A stretch of DNA of 14,412 nt from Antrodiella citrinella (Eukaryota > Basidiomycota > Agaricomycetes > Polyporales > Steccherinaceae), in NCBI GenBank assembly GCA_004802725.1, contig SGPM01000438.1, positions 4,703 through 19,114 on the forward strand. Direction: 5' to 3'. This document shows positions 1-9,960 of this stretch, one piece after another. The position numbers and the translations under genes are program-made. The number at the start of each line of letters is the position of its first letter. Positions within the stretch are counted from its first letter, which is position 1. The notes below the pieces were generated by a model. It did no database searches. It saw nothing but the letters and a program-made list of their open reading frames with translations, and had not been told where the DNA came from.

Positions 1-1321
1 ATCCTTNANNGNCNGNGGTAGNNCATNGGCNNGNNCGACTGTGGAGGTATCGCCTCTTTCGGCGACACAGATGGATCAGTCTGTTGGAAAAGACACATTA
101 GCAATCAACGTTCGAAGAGATGCAAGGTCGCTTACTTTAGGATCCAAATCTTTCACCAGCTCAGCCTTGCCNTTGGTATTCGTTCGTAAATACCAATGAG
201 TTTGCTGGATATGACACTCAGTGACCCGTATACTAGTATAATTGAGGGAACACGGACCTCAGGTANATCAGTCAGCTGTAACGAAGACACATTNAAACCT
301 ATGACAAGCAGCGAGTCGTATTTGGCGGTTTCTGAATCTGTAATCCTTCGATGCGCTTTCGTGCGCTTAAGTATAGNGCCTGAAGAATCTATGAAGAGGG
401 CACTTACGAAGGAAGCCGCGGACCGAGTATGCATGAATGTAGCCAGGGATTTCTGTTGCTAATCCCTCCTTTGAGCTATTGNGNACATAGTTACAGAACA
501 TTCCGTTTGATCACATTCTGAAGGACCTACTTCAGTTTACGAAGTANGCCGAAAGGTTGGAATCCGTTGCGTAATCCACTGCCCTTAGCCCTTGTACCTG
601 AAAGGAGATGAGAAAGGCCTAGTGACTTAAGGCTTCAGGAAGTGTGATGCGTACCCAGAACGAATTGCTGTTCAACGGGAGAGTTGTTGATCGCGATGAT
701 CTTGTTCTCGTCGCCGTCAAAAAATGGGTGCGTAGCCCATTTTGGCCTCAAGAACTCGACGTANTTACNGGGCTGGATGACTCCCAGTAAGACCCGGGAG
801 CGCAGATGTAAGAAAACACACTGACACNAATCTCGCTACTGACGAGATCTTGCGAAACGCCGTTCGGAGTAACGATGCTCATATGGCGACTGTGCAAATA
901 TGAGGATGTGTCTGGCAGTTGGACTTCACAGCACACTTACCCTGGATGCCATGTGATGCTCTTGGAACCGATCTCTAACGAAATTCAGATTGTCATGTCA
1001 GCGTTGGGACAGCTGTGCTGACGTGTTACCAACACACCATTTGCTTTGAAACTGACCAGCTATCAAATNATTAATNATAATCCGTACATCAATCGTAAAG
1101 TACCAACCTCCCAAGCGACCGGCGTAAACGACTTCGTGGATTTTCCGTCCGANGTAGGAGTAATTATGAAGGCCAGCTATGATGCACCGAAAACTGTCAG
1201 AATATGACGATACGAAGAGACACAAAGTCGCTCTTACCTGAACCTCAGATTTCAGCGGCGCNTCTTTCACGGTCTCTATGATGAATGTTCTGGGCTGTNT
1301 TGCATNCGATGGCTGTGACAT
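1..1321 (-). CDS. Gene 1: repeated-domain paralogue, 3' end off window
   Basis: The family and function are not recognised. The start at 1321 has a good context (CCACCATGTC on the minus strand) and a TATA box about 67 nt upstream. Inferred exons are 1321-1238, 1176-1108, 1059-1038, 974-941, 889-844, 772-655, 597-531, 475-408, 337-258, 204-136 and 80-<1. All join in frame with GT...AG introns, giving at least 245 residues. The domain blocks are RTFII, IITP, PVAWE, SITWHPG, NNSPVEQQFVLG, PGYIHAYSVRGF and a closing exon ending ELVKDLDPK. The last visible exon (TDPSVSPKEAIPPQ) starts at the intron position where genes 3 and 4 begin their proline-rich tails, so a similar tail is inferred. Several N calls blur single residues. 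There is no signal peptide, so the protein is probably intracellular. Gene 2 lies divergently beyond a 1.7 kb gap. Confidence 0.8.
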
Positions 1322-3043
1322 GGTGGGCGGACTTGAGCCTGGATTTGGACACCCGTTGCTATTCTCAATTCTGCGCCGTAGTAGCCATTATATATGCCAC
1401 AATGCATAGTAAACTCTNTTACGAGCGTCATCTCCCAGCATCGATAGCAATAATCCCGTTGAAGATCAAGCCTCCTTGCAGGCTCATGCATCACCTCTTG
1501 ACCGGTGGAAAGGACAATGAGGATATGTCGTGTTCATTCTGCGATATGCAGAGAAGTCCAATAATGTCATATAGTGCTCGTTCTGAAGCTTGAACATTTC
1601 TATCAGCGTTCCGTATGTAGCCAGATATCCTGTAGAATCTGAGGTGGAGACATGGACTCCGATACGAATAACAAGTTGAATGGAACAAAGGATCGAAACT
1701 CACTTTGAGGAATCTCTCACCCGTCGCTCTAAGAGTCAGTCTGGCCAGACCAAAGACCATGTCATTAAAACCTCCTTGCACAATGGTGAAAATCTTGACA
1801 CGTCTTTCGGAGAAACGCGTCGCTGGTGGCAATACGTCTCTTGACCAACTTGGAATGGAATTGCGTGAAATGCCCGTGCACATGTCCTAGTCCCAATTAC
1901 CGTGTCAGTCGTACCAAAAGTGCTGCATGTTACAAGCGTGATTGAGAAAGAGGTTATATGAAGTTACATGGAATGTTTGAGTTTTACCATAGTCAAGTTC
2001 TTGGTAACATAACGTTCAGATTGAGGCACAGTCTACCGAGCGCTTGTGCTGACGTCATCGCTTTCGGGAACTAGCGCTCAGGCCTCAGGCGAGCCTTGCA
2101 ATTGTTTCTTGAATCTTGAACGTTTGAACCTTCGACCATCCCATGAACATTGATTACTGAGGTTTTTGTCGCACTGCTTTGTTACTGCTGTTTCTCGTAA
2201 GGAAAATTATCAGTGGTATCGTTTTCTCCGTACGTTGTTACAGCACTGACTGCGCAGATTCCTAGATAGCACCGTGGCACGATGCATATGGCTCTTGACC
2301 AATGTCATTGCATCATTTGCATGTCTCATCTCCGAATGCACGCGTATCTGGCGTGTTTAGTTCTTCGAAGATCGGACCCTGCGACGGACATCAACATACC
2401 TGTCAATAATTCGCCGTTGGTTCCGAGTCGCTGCCTCGATCGAGACCAGTACTGGATTCAGAAGATCTTCACCGATGTTTCTACGCTATGCGATCAGGTC
2501 GAAGACGACTGAATTCCTTGCAGCGCAGTGTGATATTTTCCAATGGAGACCAATGCTCGAATGCGGCAGACATTCGGAGCTTATAGGCGTGCACGTTGTC
2601 TGGGTGCAGCCCACTTCTCATTCAATCATTCTTGGTATTAGCTCTCGGCCACGATCAACCCCGGTTCATCTGCGCTGGAAAGATTCTATCCGCGGTAACG
2701 GAGCTCTCCAAATGTATTGCTGAGCTTTCCATGCATACACACGAGACGATTGCCCGCTACACGCACTCTGCGCGTGTAGAGGACGGCTCCAATACGTCTC
2801 ATTTCAAGAATGTCACGTCGTTGGACAATGAGATGGTCTTTGATAGGTTACTAACTTATGAATACCATCTGACCAGACCGCACGTTCACCACGATGCTAC
2901 GAGGTTAGGTTCCATCGATAGGAATTGTCCGCGATGTTCTCCAAGACGAAATGGGATCGTTACACAGTCGCAGTGCTACACATAAGGATCCAGGAAAGAC
3001 GGTATCCTCTGAAGTGCATCTTAACCCTCCCACGAACATCGAC
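1322..3043. other. Intergenic stretch between divergent genes 1 and 2, unresolved ORFs
   Basis: No copy of the repeated domain was found here on either strand. On the minus strand, 1491-1883 is open for 130 codons and contains a good intron-like segment (AAA|gtgagt ... cctcag, about 65 nt). Neither reading across that splice gave a convincing protein, and the plus strand is also open at 1705-1890. On the plus strand, overlapping frames at 2282-2512, 2475-2723 and 2596-2985 are open but I could not join them through convincing introns. A weak TATA-like CATAAGG at 2981-2987 lies about 60 nt before the gene 2 start. The stretch may hold one unrecognised gene or only promoters and decayed sequence. 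Confidence 0.4.
1388..1396 (-). promoter_or_regulatory. TATA box of gene 1
   Basis: Read on the minus strand the sequence is GGCATATATAATGG, a good TATA element. It lies about 67 nt upstream of the gene 1 start codon. Gene 3 has a TATA-like site at nearly the same distance. The role is inferred from position. Confidence 0.5.
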
Positions 3044-4118
3044 ATGGCTCAGAACGACAAGACCTTTACCATCTACACTTCTACCGCAAATTCTCGCAAG
3101 AGCTTGAAGCATCCTACTCAGGTGAGCATCGGTCGTTCTCGAAAGAAATAACGGGAGATTGACCGTTGATCCTTTGTAGATTGTTTTGACCGTGACTCCT
3201 CGTAAACAGGGAGAACTCTTCGTTACCCAGACGCCGCTGGCATGGAAGGTGCTCGAGTTCACTGCTCAGAGTAAAGTTTGATTGTTTTCTATGCGGCATG
3301 AAGGCTAATGAACTTTCAGGTGACACTCAACAGACCATTGTCTGGCATTCCGAGTGGGTACTGCTCTGATTTTCTTTGATCACGTATTTATCTGCATTCT
3401 CGACAGCCCGGCGTTCGCTGTCACTGGTCGAGGAGAACAGAGCACCCACGTCGCGGTTTGTAATCTTTACAACGCGTCATACTGAAGACCGGCGTGCTAA
3501 TTGTCTTAAATCAGCTCGGGAACTCTGGAATCCTAGCGAACATNGGACCCGGCGTCGTTTGGAACACTGTTCAAGGCANGCGAGGAGCTGTCATGGCTAG
3601 GAATGAAACGAGGATGCCCCAAACGTTCTCTCTCGGTATGCGTCTCACCAACAAGAGCACGATGGAATCCTGATATTGTTCACAGGCTCCGTCGATGAAG
3701 ACGACGTGTACGAAGGTTTCGTACGATTTNTTCCGACTCCGTGAGTGCTTATGTACCAGCTTTCTTATATACCGGCTAATGAAATGATGTAGACCTTCAG
3801 GTGCCATTACTTCTGAGCCAGCCGTGATGCTCCAAGCGTACACTGTGACGGGATACACTCGTGAGTTCCTTCATGTTTTATGTTGATTCTTTGCCTGAGG
3901 ATTCTCGCTCAGCCGGNAAGCCGCTCTCTCAAGTTGACAGCAACTCCTTCATTTTCCGCAAGTTCGATGGGACACCTCTACCACTTGACTTGACGACGTT
4001 GACCAATGTAAGTACCCTGTAATNATTTGTATAAGCTGGTGCCTGATATCATACAATTTGTCAGGACACCTCTCTCTTGCTGAGCTCCGAGCCCTCCGGC
4101 CGACTTGCTTTGGAGTAG
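3044..4118 (+). CDS. Gene 2: single-domain paralogue, complete, no tail
   Basis: The family is unnamed as far as I can tell. Inferred exons are 3044-3121, 3180-3270, 3320-3353, 3407-3455, 3515-3635, 3686-3740, 3793-3860, 3913-4007 and 4065-4118, in frame for 214 residues. The start fits other copies: the first exon is 78 nt, as in genes 5 and 6. Motifs in order are KTFTIYTS (residues 6-13), TVTP, PLAWKVLEF, TIVWHSD, NETRMPQTFSLG, YEGFVRF, PAVMLQAYTVTGY and FIFRKFDGTPLPLDLTTL. The protein stops at the domain edge (SGRLALE, then TAG), so this is the cleanest reference copy. The second exon (91 nt) equals the 69 + 22 nt of two exons in genes 1 and 4, so the intron between them is missing exactly. 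Two N calls fall in coding exons. There is no signal peptide. Gene 3 converges from the right, with 168 nt between the stop codons. Confidence 0.85.
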
Positions 4119-4286
4119 AACCCCAACTTCTCNTTTTTTACACATTTTCTTTCATTGTCGTCTGCAATGTACTCCCATATCTGCCCACAGCTGTGATGTC
4201 TCGNGCGTCGTGTACGATAGCATTCTGTTCAGCATATATATTTCTGTGCAACATCATTTTCGATGGAGACATTGNTAATAANACGA

Positions 4287-5869
4287 TTACGAAGGGACGA
4301 AAACTTGAGAACCATTCTCCNGTGTCGGCGTCAGAAGNGGTGACAAAAAGNCAGGAGATACCAGCGAGAGCGGCGGTGAATGAGGCNAGGGCTGTGCAGG
4401 TGTGTGCGGCGGAGTTGGATGGGTCCAGCTCATATTGAACCCTGGCGTTAGCAGGAAATTNGGAGATCGCGGCCTCAGCATGTTGAGAATAGGGCTTCGC
4501 ACAGGTGAACCAAAATGAGGCGACGAATTCGAGGGAATGAGTANGCGGGGCAAGATTGGAGGGCGTGGGATAAGCTGTGAACGACTTCTCATAAGCATCG
4601 TACATGAGACTTGAGACNAGGGTAACTTGAACGCACCACTCTCTTCGGTCGAGTAATCCTTTCAAGGACCAGTTTGCCATCGATGCCTGAATACACATGA
4701 AAAGCAACGTCCTGCACGAATTCGCGTCACAAAAGCGGTAAACGAGGGCCATGCGGCATAGTAGTACTCACTTCATTCAATGTCCTTGTGTCGATTGCGT
4801 CAGGCCGCCNCTTGGATTCCCGGAATAACGCAAGGTCTTGCAAAGTAGTTTCACCATCCAGTGGACCTGGAAGTATCCCTCCCTCTGATAGTATTATCGA
4901 GTTANAAAAAGAGACAGTAAATGCCAATTGACCACGAACCGACACAGTCCATACCGGTCATATCATATGCTTGCATCATAACCGGATATCTGACCTGAAT
5001 TCCCTCTTCATGTCTATGAGTCCCATTCTCATTAGTCATATAGTCCACAGAGCGGCCATTGAAAGACCTACTGCAGCTGAGGAAGAAGTGCCATAGGTTC
5101 AAACGAACCAGTCGGAGAGCGGGTGCCTGTCGTGATTCACAATCTCTTTGAGTGATCATGNATGGACATGAAAAGCGAGTCNNTTAAGCGTACCAAGAGA
5201 AAACATCAGCGGATGTGAAGCGTTGTTGGTCACGAAAGATGAATCTAGTCGCAGCCCGAAGAGGCTTTCGGAGCTCCATTTACCGGCGTCCGATATTGAC
5301 AAGTGCTGGTTAGGCTGCCAATTGTCGCTCTCAATAAGTCACAACCCTCTGGTCTTGAGTAGAAGATGTACCCCAAGACCCGCACCATTATCGGGAGTGC
5401 GAATCCACCTGAGCGATCCNTCGGCTTCTATGTCGGCTACACCGATTCGACGACTACAACATACGAGTCAGTCAATTGTGGCGAACAAATGTTATCCACA
5501 CTGACTTGTGATACAGACGCAGCTGCTTNACCTCCACCGCTGTATGCAGGCCTGTGAGTCAATCAATCAAGTTGCGCCGGGANACGTCCTTACATCCTTT
5601 CGAAAATTGCAGTACCTGTTGATCACAATAAGACAGGCTGAATGTCGTCGTGGAATGTTCACCAGCATCTGCTCACCTTCCAGGCAATTACTGGAACCTC
5701 GCGAGTCGAGGACGCGGCAGATTTGACTGGCTCAACAGTGAAGGCTATCTGTAATAAGGTGTGAGTGCACGCACTAGACTTGCAACCCAACGCATACCGT
5801 GACATCCGAAGTCAGACACTTATTGGTGCCCACCACTACCGATTGGAGCGTGAAGGTACGGAACGACAT
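4287..5869 (-). CDS. Gene 3: repeated domain plus proline-rich tail
   Basis: Inferred exons are 5869-5798, 5748-5677, 5615-5594, 5551-5506, 5408-5372, 5314-5194, 5126-5072, 5013-4955, 4884-4772, 4686-4618 and 4574-4287, in frame for about 317 residues. Domain blocks are FRTFTLQS, FTVEP, VIAWK with VLQFSKG, NNASHPLMFSLG, FEPMALL and PVMMQAYDMT. The 69 nt exon at 4686-4618 matches the closing domain exon of genes 1 and 4 in length and phase. The last exon encodes about 95 residues rich in Pro and Ser, including SPNFLLTPGF, PTPPHTP and a final SP-x-FLSPLLTP-like motif, which closely parallels the gene 4 tail. The tail is probably disordered. A TATA-like site lies about 60 nt upstream of the start. 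The fourth and fifth exon edges are the least certain, and N calls affect the tail. Function is unknown. Gene 4 lies upstream in the same orientation. Confidence 0.78.
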
Positions 5870-5926
5870 TGCGGAAGAGACAGTGTCTTGCTGGTTGGTG
5901 CCGGTGGAAGAGTGACCAGACCGCCG

Positions 5927-5936
5927 CCTTTTTATG
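5927..5936 (-). promoter_or_regulatory. TATA-like element of gene 3
   Basis: The minus strand reads CATAAAAAGG here, 58-67 nt upstream of the gene 3 start codon, and is followed by a CT-rich stretch typical of fungal transcription starts. The spacing matches the TATA box of gene 1. The role is inferred from position only. Confidence 0.4.
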
Positions 5937-6204
5937 CTGCATGCGCGCTGGACTGTGAGACTGGAATTGTAGTACGACTTTCGCGCACTGAAGATCTCAA
6001 CGAAGATCTTCTCCACCGGCACCCACAGAGAGAAATCTGGACACCAGAACAGAGTATTGTATCACGTCTATAACAGCGCCATAGCTGGAGGTGGTCTGCG
6101 CCCAGATCGTCGTAGTAATGTGCCCAAGCATGCCCGTCTCCGGTGTTTCTACGTATCGATAACTGGTAAGTTGAAGTCATATGTATTGTAATCGATCACT
6201 TGCC

Positions 6205-6670
6205 TCATCCTTGCTTAGCAGTTCGAAGAAAACGAATGAAGAATGAGGGTCTGCACCTCGGTTCGAGAACTCGCCTCAACTCTAGAATCGTTGTCACTGT
6301 ATTGAGGTCATTCCTCTTCAGGAGAGGCGACCATCTTGGGATGATCTTGCTTCCAGAATCCTCAAATACCTTCACGTGCAGAGTGAGTCCCGAATAGAAG
6401 GCCCAGAAGATGATATAAGACATGATAAGACTCACAAAGAGATGGTGAATATGATTGAACAGAAGATCTGCATCAACAGTAGAGGTCACTGCTGAGTGGC
6501 CTGGGTGGTGCGTGCAGGCAGACAATAGCAGAACACCTGGAATAGAACGAGGCCACGCTCAAAGTTTTTCCGAACTTACACAACGAGTCACGGGAGCTTT
6601 TTTTCAGATTCGAGGCCAAAGCTAAGTCGTATGCAATGACATCAATCTTCCAAGTTCCGCGTACATGCAT
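6205..6670 (-). CDS. Candidate small three-exon gene, weak
   Basis: A frame can be spliced from 6670-6580, 6536-6436 and 6369-6205 (ATG to TGA, 118 residues). The introns are GT...AG: gtaagt to ttccag (43 nt) and gtgagt to gtgaag (66 nt). Both junctions keep the frame (phase 1, then phase 0), which is the main support. The product resembles nothing I know and shows no block of the repeated domain. It would start only about 20 nt after the stop of gene 4, leaving almost no room for a promoter, so it could equally be 3' untranslated sequence of gene 4, upstream leader of gene 3, or chance. Confidence 0.25.
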
Positions 6671-6689
6671 GTCGGGTCAACATCACGAT

Positions 6690-8185
6690 CTACGGTATCA
6701 CGTCGGGTGCCTCTTGTGAGAGCAGTAGAGGGGAGAACAGAAATCCGGGGCTACCCAGTCCAGATGGAGTATCCGGCGGTTCTCGCCAAGGAACCGCTGG
6801 TGGCGTCCAAGGGAAGCTTAAGAAATTCGGCGAGCCGATATTGGACAGCGGAGGAAGAGGCACAGAAAACACAGTATTGGGTGTCAATACCCCGTCACCG
6901 AAACCTGGCGATTGCGGGTGGGAAGGTATTGTTATGGGATTAGGTGTCTTCGTGAGCTACGGAATTGTGAGTGAACCATAGAGGACGAGAGAGAATTCAT
7001 AAGGACTTACCGGTCCGAATACGTCCTCTTCTAAAGTTAGTTGACCGTCGTCGTCTGTAAACAATTGCCAAGACACGTCCTAGACCATCATTTGAGGACC
7101 GAGAACACGTAGACACAGAAGAGACGCACATTGGGAAGCTCTGCTATAACAATGGGAGGTAGGAGCCGTTTGCACGCGGTAGACTCTGAAGGTACACAAA
7201 AAGTATTCCAAGCTGTGAAAACGGTCGTCAGGAACGCCGAGTACTAAGCCAAGAAGAAAGAGAGATTGGCCCACGTACGAGCGCCGGCTTCGACAGTAAA
7301 TATCTGAAGAGTGTGAGGGACTTCGAGCATGACTGCCGCATCTGGACTGAAATAACGATAGGATGGGTAAGTTGACAGAATGATTAGTGAAAAGCTTGGA
7401 TGACATACGGAAGTCCCGTCATAATGACAAAAGGTTCTAGATTGCCTATGCCAAGAGTGGTACCTTGCCTCTCGTTAGTACAATGGCAAAGACGACGGCG
7501 ATTCGTCCGTGTCACTCACCGATCACGAATTGTTGCATTTCCAGTGATCTGTTAATGGCCATAACCCGTCCACCTGAGTTTGAGAGTCTGTGGCTCTGCC
7601 ACCTCTCTTCAGAATACTCGAGATATTGGTCTGACTAGGGAGCCTCAATCCCATCAGATGGCGTCATCACAAGGGCGAGCTTGAAAACACACCCCGAGAC
7701 CTGCATATGCACCCGCCCCAATGATATATCCGTCCACGGTATTCGCAACATCGATCATAAAACTGTTCAGCTTCAATGAGTCAGCGCTGTCAGAAGAAAG
7801 CCTCAAGCTGAAGCACTGGAAATTTGGACGAGCCTGGTGTCATCAAGCTCGGCATACGCAGTCTGTTGTTCTACATAGGTTTTCAGCGGAGTTAGAAGAG
7901 ATAGACTCAGACTGAACATACCGAAAGCCTGAAATTCCCAAGACTATCCAGTGATCAGAAACCGAATAGCGCAAAAGGGTCAGCGGATGGTTTACCCTCC
8001 AAGCAATGGCGGTCCATGATCGCTGTTCGCCAAGACCCTCTGAAGGAGTGACGGTCAGTATTATCTAGGGTCGTGTCAGGCAGCGTCACTAGCTCATGAG
8101 CGGTCAATCCGACCTGTATGTTCTTCCGCAACATTCGCGCTGCGCCTTGGTCTGAGGTGAATATAGTGAATGTTCTATGAGTCAT
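6690..8185 (-). CDS. Gene 4: repeated domain plus proline-rich tail, possible frameshift
   Basis: Inferred exons are 8185-8114, 8064-7996, 7928-7907, about 7870-7817, 7762-7693, 7634-7520, 7463-7409, 7346-7279, 7212-7130, 7079-7011 and 6956-6690, for about 314 residues. Motifs are RTFTIFTS, IILTVTP, TAIAWR, NRSLEMQQFVIG, LEPFVIM and AAVMLEV. Exon lengths 69, 22, 55, 68 and 69 equal those of other copies. The closing exon (WQLFTDDDGQLTLEED) leads into an 88-residue Pro/Ser-rich tail with SPGFGDG, IGSPNFLSFPWTPP and LGSPGFLFSPLLL, similar to the gene 3 tail. The fourth exon is the problem: the frame that resembles other copies (DDTRLVQIS) has a length divisible by three, whereas the shared phases need one more base. 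The acceptor 8 nt downstream restores the phase but meets TGA. This is either a base error, an unusual splice site, or a real lesion. The frame is also open upstream of the ATG, so the start is less certain than in gene 1. Confidence 0.72.
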
Positions 8186-8765
8186 AATGACTAGATCGTC
8201 GTCTGTGTCCTAGACTGGTCCTGTCTCTGCCGTTGCAGCGGAATGGAAGGGAGATCTAGGTGGTCTTTAAGTAAGAACATTCCACAAGTAGGAAGACCGA
8301 TACCGAACGAAACACAGCTCACCAGTGATTACCGCAATGAGGCGAGAGGCTCGTGTCGGCCTACCGTCACTCACTCTCGAAGGGAAAGCCACACTTCATC
8401 GATGTAGTACCCATAATGACTATGTATGCGAGGAACCAGTTCAGAATGTAGATAGATAGAGTTTGGATAAGAAGTATGACTTACAACGTGGTGTGCACGC
8501 TGCCTGAGATACCCTGTAACGAGGATAGACCGATCAGACACTTCGTGTCCGAATCTCCGTCTGGACCTTGTGCATTCGCACAGTCATTCTTTAAATTGTG
8601 AACCTCTGCCAAGAGAAGCCAGCAAAAAATGGTCCAGAGATCGGCGGCGTCTTGGTCAGATATAGTTGTCGCCCCGTAAATCAGTGCCATCGTGATTGTA
8701 GGGATTTGCGCAAAGATTCGACGTTTCAAACCATTCGACAACATTCAGCATATTGCATTCCAGCC
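8186..8765. other. Divergent promoter region of genes 4 and 5
   Basis: Genes 4 (minus) and 5 (plus) start at the two ends of this 580 nt stretch, so it should hold both promoters. No clear TATA box stands out for either. On the minus strand 8744-8481 is open for 87 codons and ends near a good donor (gtaagt, about 8480), followed by possible acceptors, so upstream or untranslated exons of gene 4 cannot be excluded. No family motif or repeat was seen. Confidence 0.4.
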
Positions 8766-9960
8766 ATGTCAAGTCGCAAATGCTTCGTAGTTTCGCTAGC
8801 CGAAAACGAACAAAGCAAGACGCTAATCAACGAGAGAAAACAGGTATTGAGCCCTGTTACGCTATGCTAGGCGACATATGAGCACTCACCAACGGATTGC
8901 AGATCGCGTTTGTCCTCACGCCAACCGAGCTCGACCCGGGCTATGAACTGCACAAAACGGTACATCCCGTCATCTGGGCAGTAAGTAGAAGCTGAACATC
9001 CAAAGAATCAATGCATGCTGACTTCGGCCTAGGTATATGACTGCTCTTTCGGTAAATACTCCTACATTCAGACTCAAAATAGATCTCAGCTTACCTTGTT
9101 CGTCAGGTCAACCACAAACACTCGATTGGGACTTGAAGTGACTATTATGAGTCTGACAAGGTTTATTTGCCCGGCTAACATACATAATTTGCAGTCTCGG
9201 AGTGGCCACAGTCCGGAAAGAGCCTGATGGTTCTGTTGTTACGCCGCTCACGCGTGTTGTCCCAGTCAGTAGATCTGGCGAGATCAATGATGTTTTTGCA
9301 CTGACTCGTTGTCTTTCCAGGTAGGACACTACACTTCACTCACGAGAAGTCACCAGAGGTTGGAGTGGTGCGATGTCGCTCGCTTGCGGGAGGATATGCC
9401 GACAACGATTATAGTGAACAACGATTCCGGGCTAGAGCAGGCTTTCGCTATCTGTGAGAGAAGCTTTCTCTGCCAGGCTGTGCGTAATTCCGGCAGAAGA
9501 CTGAAACGCTCTTTCAGGTCTGGCAATGGTGGAGAAATTTCAGGACTTACCCAAGTTCGCCCCGATCGTTCTGTTCAATCGCATCCCGTACGTCTATTAG
9601 ACACTGTGTTTCCTGCGACGCACTAAGAGCGAATTCCTGATCAGGCACAGTAGCTACATCAAAGTGAAAGGATCGTTCAATGTGCAGGCATATTGTGGTA
9701 CAAATATCAAGGGTACGCACTGCCAACACGATATACTCTGTGACCTTTATTTATCTCGCGTTTAGAAAGGCAACAAGTCCATGCCGATAAACTCGAGCAG
9801 ATCAAGGATGAACACGGAAATCCATGGTCGATCTCCCTGGACGACTTGTCAAAGGTACGTTTGTCGTTGTCACTGCTAAATGAAGCATAATGTTCAACGT
9901 TATTCATAGGTGACCTCCCTTCACGTGTCAAAATCCGGTAGCGGTCAGATATGTATCAGC
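8766..9960 (+). other. Domain copy 5a (N-terminal) within gene 5
   Basis: This copy is spread over nine exons and the start of the tenth. Blocks seen are KCFVVS, VLTP, PVIWA then VYDC, TLDWDLN, NNDSGLEQAFAI, FAPIVLF and FNVQAYCGTN, then NPWSISLDDLSK and VTSLHVSKSGSGQICIS. Phases at the exon joins follow the family pattern 0,0,1,2,0,1,2,1,0. It is more diverged than gene 2 (no T-V-T-P, altered A-Y block). Instead of stopping at the domain edge it runs directly into the coiled coil. Confidence 0.75.

Larger units (their letters stand above)
5870..6689. other. Gap between genes 4 and 3, promoter of gene 3
   Basis: This 820 nt stretch separates the stop of gene 4 from the start of gene 3. It holds the TATA-like site of gene 3. 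On the minus strand a three-exon frame (6670-6580, 6536-6436, 6369-6205; listed separately) can be joined but is weakly supported. The plus-strand open frames across 5765-6073 oppose gene 3 and its promoter, have no family motifs, and look like chance frames. No repeat or RNA gene was seen. Confidence 0.4.

Noticed and set aside
2960..3326. Minus-strand frames sharing TVKTIY with another frame near 12150.
   Set aside because: They are the reverse complement of the conserved T-V-T-P exons of gene 2 and copy 5b, so the similarity is a shadow of the real repeat.
4138..4752. 204-codon minus-strand frame with a hydrophobic stretch, apparently a membrane-spanning extension of gene 3.
   Set aside because: Its first part is a true exon (4686-4618), but the rest is an out-of-frame reading of the proline-rich tail. 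A 43 nt intron at 4617-4575 gives the same 69 nt closing exon as genes 1 and 4, and a tail matching gene 4.
1..5600. Repeat-induced mutation or heavy decay, suggested by scattered N and many short frames.
   Set aside because: Spliced frames in the same region are intact and splice sites are preserved. The N calls look like unresolved bases, perhaps from two nuclei or low coverage.
5223..6073. Series of plus-strand open frames suggesting a secreted or lectin-like gene.
   Set aside because: They lie opposite gene 3 and its promoter. The minus strand shows the family motifs and consistent phases, while the plus frames do not.
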